In this document: positions 52,870-54,552 of the stretch, piece by piece | Layout: every line of letters begins with the position of its first letter | Numbering within the stretch: the first letter of the stretch is position 1 | Source: an uncultured Selenomonadales bacterium | GTDB lineage: Bacteria > Bacillota > Negativicutes > Selenomonadales > Selenomonadaceae | Reading direction: 5' to 3' | NCBI GenBank assembly: GCA_946407095.1 | Contig: CAMJMR010000013.1 | Coordinates: 1-54,552 of the forward strand | DNA length: 54,552 nt | The notes under the pieces: model-generated | Databases searched by the model: none | What the model was told of the DNA's origin: nothing | The model's input: only the letters and a program-made list of their open reading frames with translations | Program-made: the position numbers and the translations under genes

Positions 52870-53166
52870 CGATTCGATTAATTTTAATTTTTATGTTTAG
52901 GATCTACTTTTTCTTTGCGTGTACAAAGACCCGCTTAAAAAGCGGGGGAACAGTGTGGACGCGGCGTCCTCCCTTAAGCCGTCGACGACTTTCAACGCGC
53001 TAACTGGATGCAACGTCACGTTGCCAAAAAGAAAAGACCCCTCGCAGGGGCGGCAGCTGACCACCGGCGAAACGCCCGCGCTACCCGAAACCACTTGTGC
53101 CGCTGTCGACGCATCACGCGTCGAAGTCGCGGCGGGCGCGCGTCCATGCGCGCCCAAAATTACGCG
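52870..53166 (-). repeat. Composite MITE-like element with nested modular repeat (copy 15)
   Basis: On the minus strand it begins AATTTTGGGCGCGCATGGACG like copy C at 30853. Where copy C has an AACTTTTTCTTT hairpin, this copy is interrupted at the arm by GCAACGTGACGTTGC, the body, and CCCGCTTTTTAAGCGGG before the second hairpin arm AAAGAAAAAGT. No TGTTGGTAAATT end is clear. Confidence 0.75.
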
Positions 53167-53171
53167 GCTCG

Positions 53172-54050
53172 TCACAAACTTTTTTTTATCAGCGTCCATT
53201 GCGTCGCCAACATGCCCGTCAACATCAGCGCGCAACCGAACAGCTCCCTTGAAGTCATTATCTCGTTAAGGAACAGCCAGCCCGCCAACGCTCCGAATAT
53301 CGCCTCGAAGCTCATCAATATCGCCGCCGCCGCCGGCTCAGCGTATCGTTGCCCGTAATTCTGCAAGGTGAACGCCACGCCCGAACTCATCACGCCCGCA
53401 TAGGCTATCGCGAACCACGAATTCAACATCGCCGTCAAGCTCGGCGTCTCAAGCGCGAACATCGCCGCGAAACTCAAAACCATTACCGTGAAAATCTGCG
53501 CGGCGGACAGCTCGATTAAGTCGACCCTCGACGCGAATCGGTCTACCAGCAAAATTTGCGCCGTCCAGAAGAATGCGCTCACAAATAAAATCGCGTCGCC
53601 CGTTTGAATCGAAAAGCCCTCGCGCACCGCCAACAGATACAGCCCGACGATTGCCAAGCCCGCGCCAAGCCAATTCTCCCGACGAATGATTTTGCCCAGC
53701 AATTTCGCTCCCAACGGCACGAATACGATATAGAGGCACGTTATGAACGCCGCCTTGCCCGCCGTCGAATACTGCAGGGCGATTTGTTGCATTGAGCTGG
53801 CGATAAACAGCACCAAGCCGATTAGCAAGCCGACGCCGTAGCCTCGACGATAATTTTGTCGCCGACGCTCGATTGCCCGCTGTTTGCTCGTGAAGACCGC
53901 TACCGCCGCCAACGATATGAAGCCGACCAAATATCTGCCCGCCGCGTAGCTGAACGGCTCCAATTCGTCCATGCCCGTCAACTGCGCCACGAACGTCGTG
54001 CCCCAGAAAAACGCCGCGCCTAAAAGCATCAGTGTCCCTTTTATCTGCAT
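53172..54050 (-). CDS. EamA/DMT-family transporter
   Basis: An inner-membrane protein with about ten hydrophobic helices in two EamA halves: the first opens MLLGAAFFWGTTFVAQLTGM, the second near residue 150 reads AILFVSAFFWTAQILLVDRF. Motifs such as SSGVAFTLQNYGQRYAEPAA and FEAIFGALAGWLFLNE are typical of drug/metabolite exporters. Substrate is unknown. The gene starts 3 bases after the stop of the GGDEF gene, so they would share a transcript if that gene were intact. A composite repeat follows its stop. Confidence 0.9.
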   Translation of the reverse strand: MQIKGTLMLLGAAFFWGTTFVAQLTGMDELEPFSYAAGRYLVGFISLAAVAVFTSKQRAIERRRQNYRRGYGVGLLIGLVLFIASSMQQIALQYSTAGKAAFITCLYIVFVPLGAKLLGKIIRRENWLGAGLAIVGLYLLAVREGFSIQTGDAILFVSAFFWTAQILLVDRFASRVDLIELSAAQIFTVMVLSFAAMFALETPSLTAMLNSWFAIAYAGVMSSGVAFTLQNYGQRYAEPAAAAILMSFEAIFGALAGWLFLNEIMTSRELFGCALMLTGMLATQWTLIKKSL

Positions 54051-54053
54051 TGT

Positions 54054-54504
54054 CTAATCCCTCGATATAACTTTGTTCCGTCCCGTCGCCTTCGCTCGGT
54101 ACAGTCGCTCGTCCGCCGCCTTGATGTTTTCTTCCGCCGTCAAGTTCAAATTCACGTCCGCGCAGCCGAAACTCATCGTCACCCGTATTGCCAAATCCTC
54201 GAAGGCGCAAACCGAATTCATGACCGCCTGCCGTATGCGCTCCGCCACTTCAGCCGCCTCGCCGACCGTCGCGCGCTCAAGGACGATTATGAATTCCTCG
54301 CCGCCCCACCTGTACACGCCGTCGCACGCCCGAATCGTACTCGCCAACACCTTCGCCACATGTCTCAAGACAGCGTCGCCCGCGTTGTGCCCGTAAGTGT
54401 CATTGACGCGCTTGAAATGGTCTATGTCGCACATTATCAAGGCTCGCGTGCCCTTCTCGCGCTTAAGCACCCGATAATCGCTAAAAAAGCCGAAACGGTT
54501 CTAA
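54054..54504 (-). pseudogene. GGDEF diguanylate cyclase, 5' part cut off by an IS
   Basis: What remains is most of a GGDEF domain: DIDHFKRVNDTYGHNAGD near the start, RWGGEEFIIVL as the active site (GGEEF, which is functional in known enzymes), and ADERLYRAKATGRNKV at the end. Reading on upstream, NRFGFFSDYRVLKRE continues the domain to 54504, and then the sequence becomes the IS end. Any sensor or membrane part upstream is thus lost or separated. The GTG at 54470 has no clear binding site, so translation from here is doubtful. Confidence 0.85.
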
Positions 54505-54552
54505 GAATCAGTGTTCATAAACGTTTAAGCAAAGTGTGAATATGAGAAATCT
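54505..54552 (-). mobile_element. End of a second copy of the IS5-family element
   Basis: Forty-seven of 48 bases match the right end of the complete IS (37420-37467) in reverse orientation. TAA at 54502-54504 fits the same 3-bp target. The element continues beyond the window. Confidence 0.9.

Overview
The window looks like chromosomal DNA from a rod-shaped, low-oxygen Bacillota, most likely one of the Negativicutes (Selenomonadales). This is inference. The visible basis is strong AGGAGG ribosome-binding sites, frequent TTG starts, a SigH-type sigma factor, a GatCAB-type amidotransferase, PRD/PTS regulation, acetolactate decarboxylase, and an unusual solute-binding protein with swapped lobes. 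Most of the window is ordinary housekeeping DNA. Both outer edges look like insertion-sequence ends that cut genes, so this may be an assembly contig broken at IS copies.

Layout. 1-332: IS-like edge and a truncated ZnuA-like lipoprotein. 0.5-4.2 kb: fused radical SAM protein and rodA (minus). 4.3-9.3 kb: tyrS, a secreted amidase-like protein, yebC, ruvC, aldehyde dehydrogenase (plus). 9.4-13.1 kb: solute-binding lipoprotein and mutS (minus). 13.2-19.2 kb: small genes, a vWA protein, TPR relics, mdh, tadA, oxidoreductase (plus). 19.4-22.5 kb: Wzt-like ATPase and chemoreceptor (minus). 22.7-33.3 kb: mreBCD, gatC, two budA copies, gatA, lysC, a GT17 glycosyltransferase and an aminotransferase (plus). 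33.4-35.5 kb: PRD regulator (minus). 35.6-43.9 kb: tRNA-Ser, receiver protein, cupin, a complete IS5-family element, yjfB-like gene, hup, sigH (minus), trkA, DUF47, an EAL protein and pyk. 44-54.5 kb: a minus-strand block with DUF389, tyrA, aroF, HPr-like protein, Mrr-like nuclease, rubredoxin, tcdA, ftsZ, an EamA transporter and a GGDEF gene cut by an IS.

Several genes fit shared jobs: cell shape and division (rodA, mreBCD, ftsZ), aromatic amino-acid synthesis (aroF, tyrA, perhaps the aminotransferase), DNA repair (mutS, ruvC), cyclic-di-GMP and chemotaxis signalling, and tRNA maturation (tadA, tcdA, gatCA).

The most interesting layer is in the gaps between genes. A modular palindromic repeat of about 60-120 bp occurs at least fifteen times. 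At several sites one flank carries a second copy of the adjoining gene end (40-52 bp, or a 143-bp tandem unit at mutS). At two places (tyrS/amidase and ftsZ/tcdA) the duplication preserves what looks like an ancestral ATGA start/stop overlap. Three junctions share the sequence CCGATT. A second family of about 235-260 bp, bounded by TGTTGGTAAATT inverted repeats, behaves like a MITE, and two of its copies carry the first repeat nested inside. No transposase for either family is visible here.
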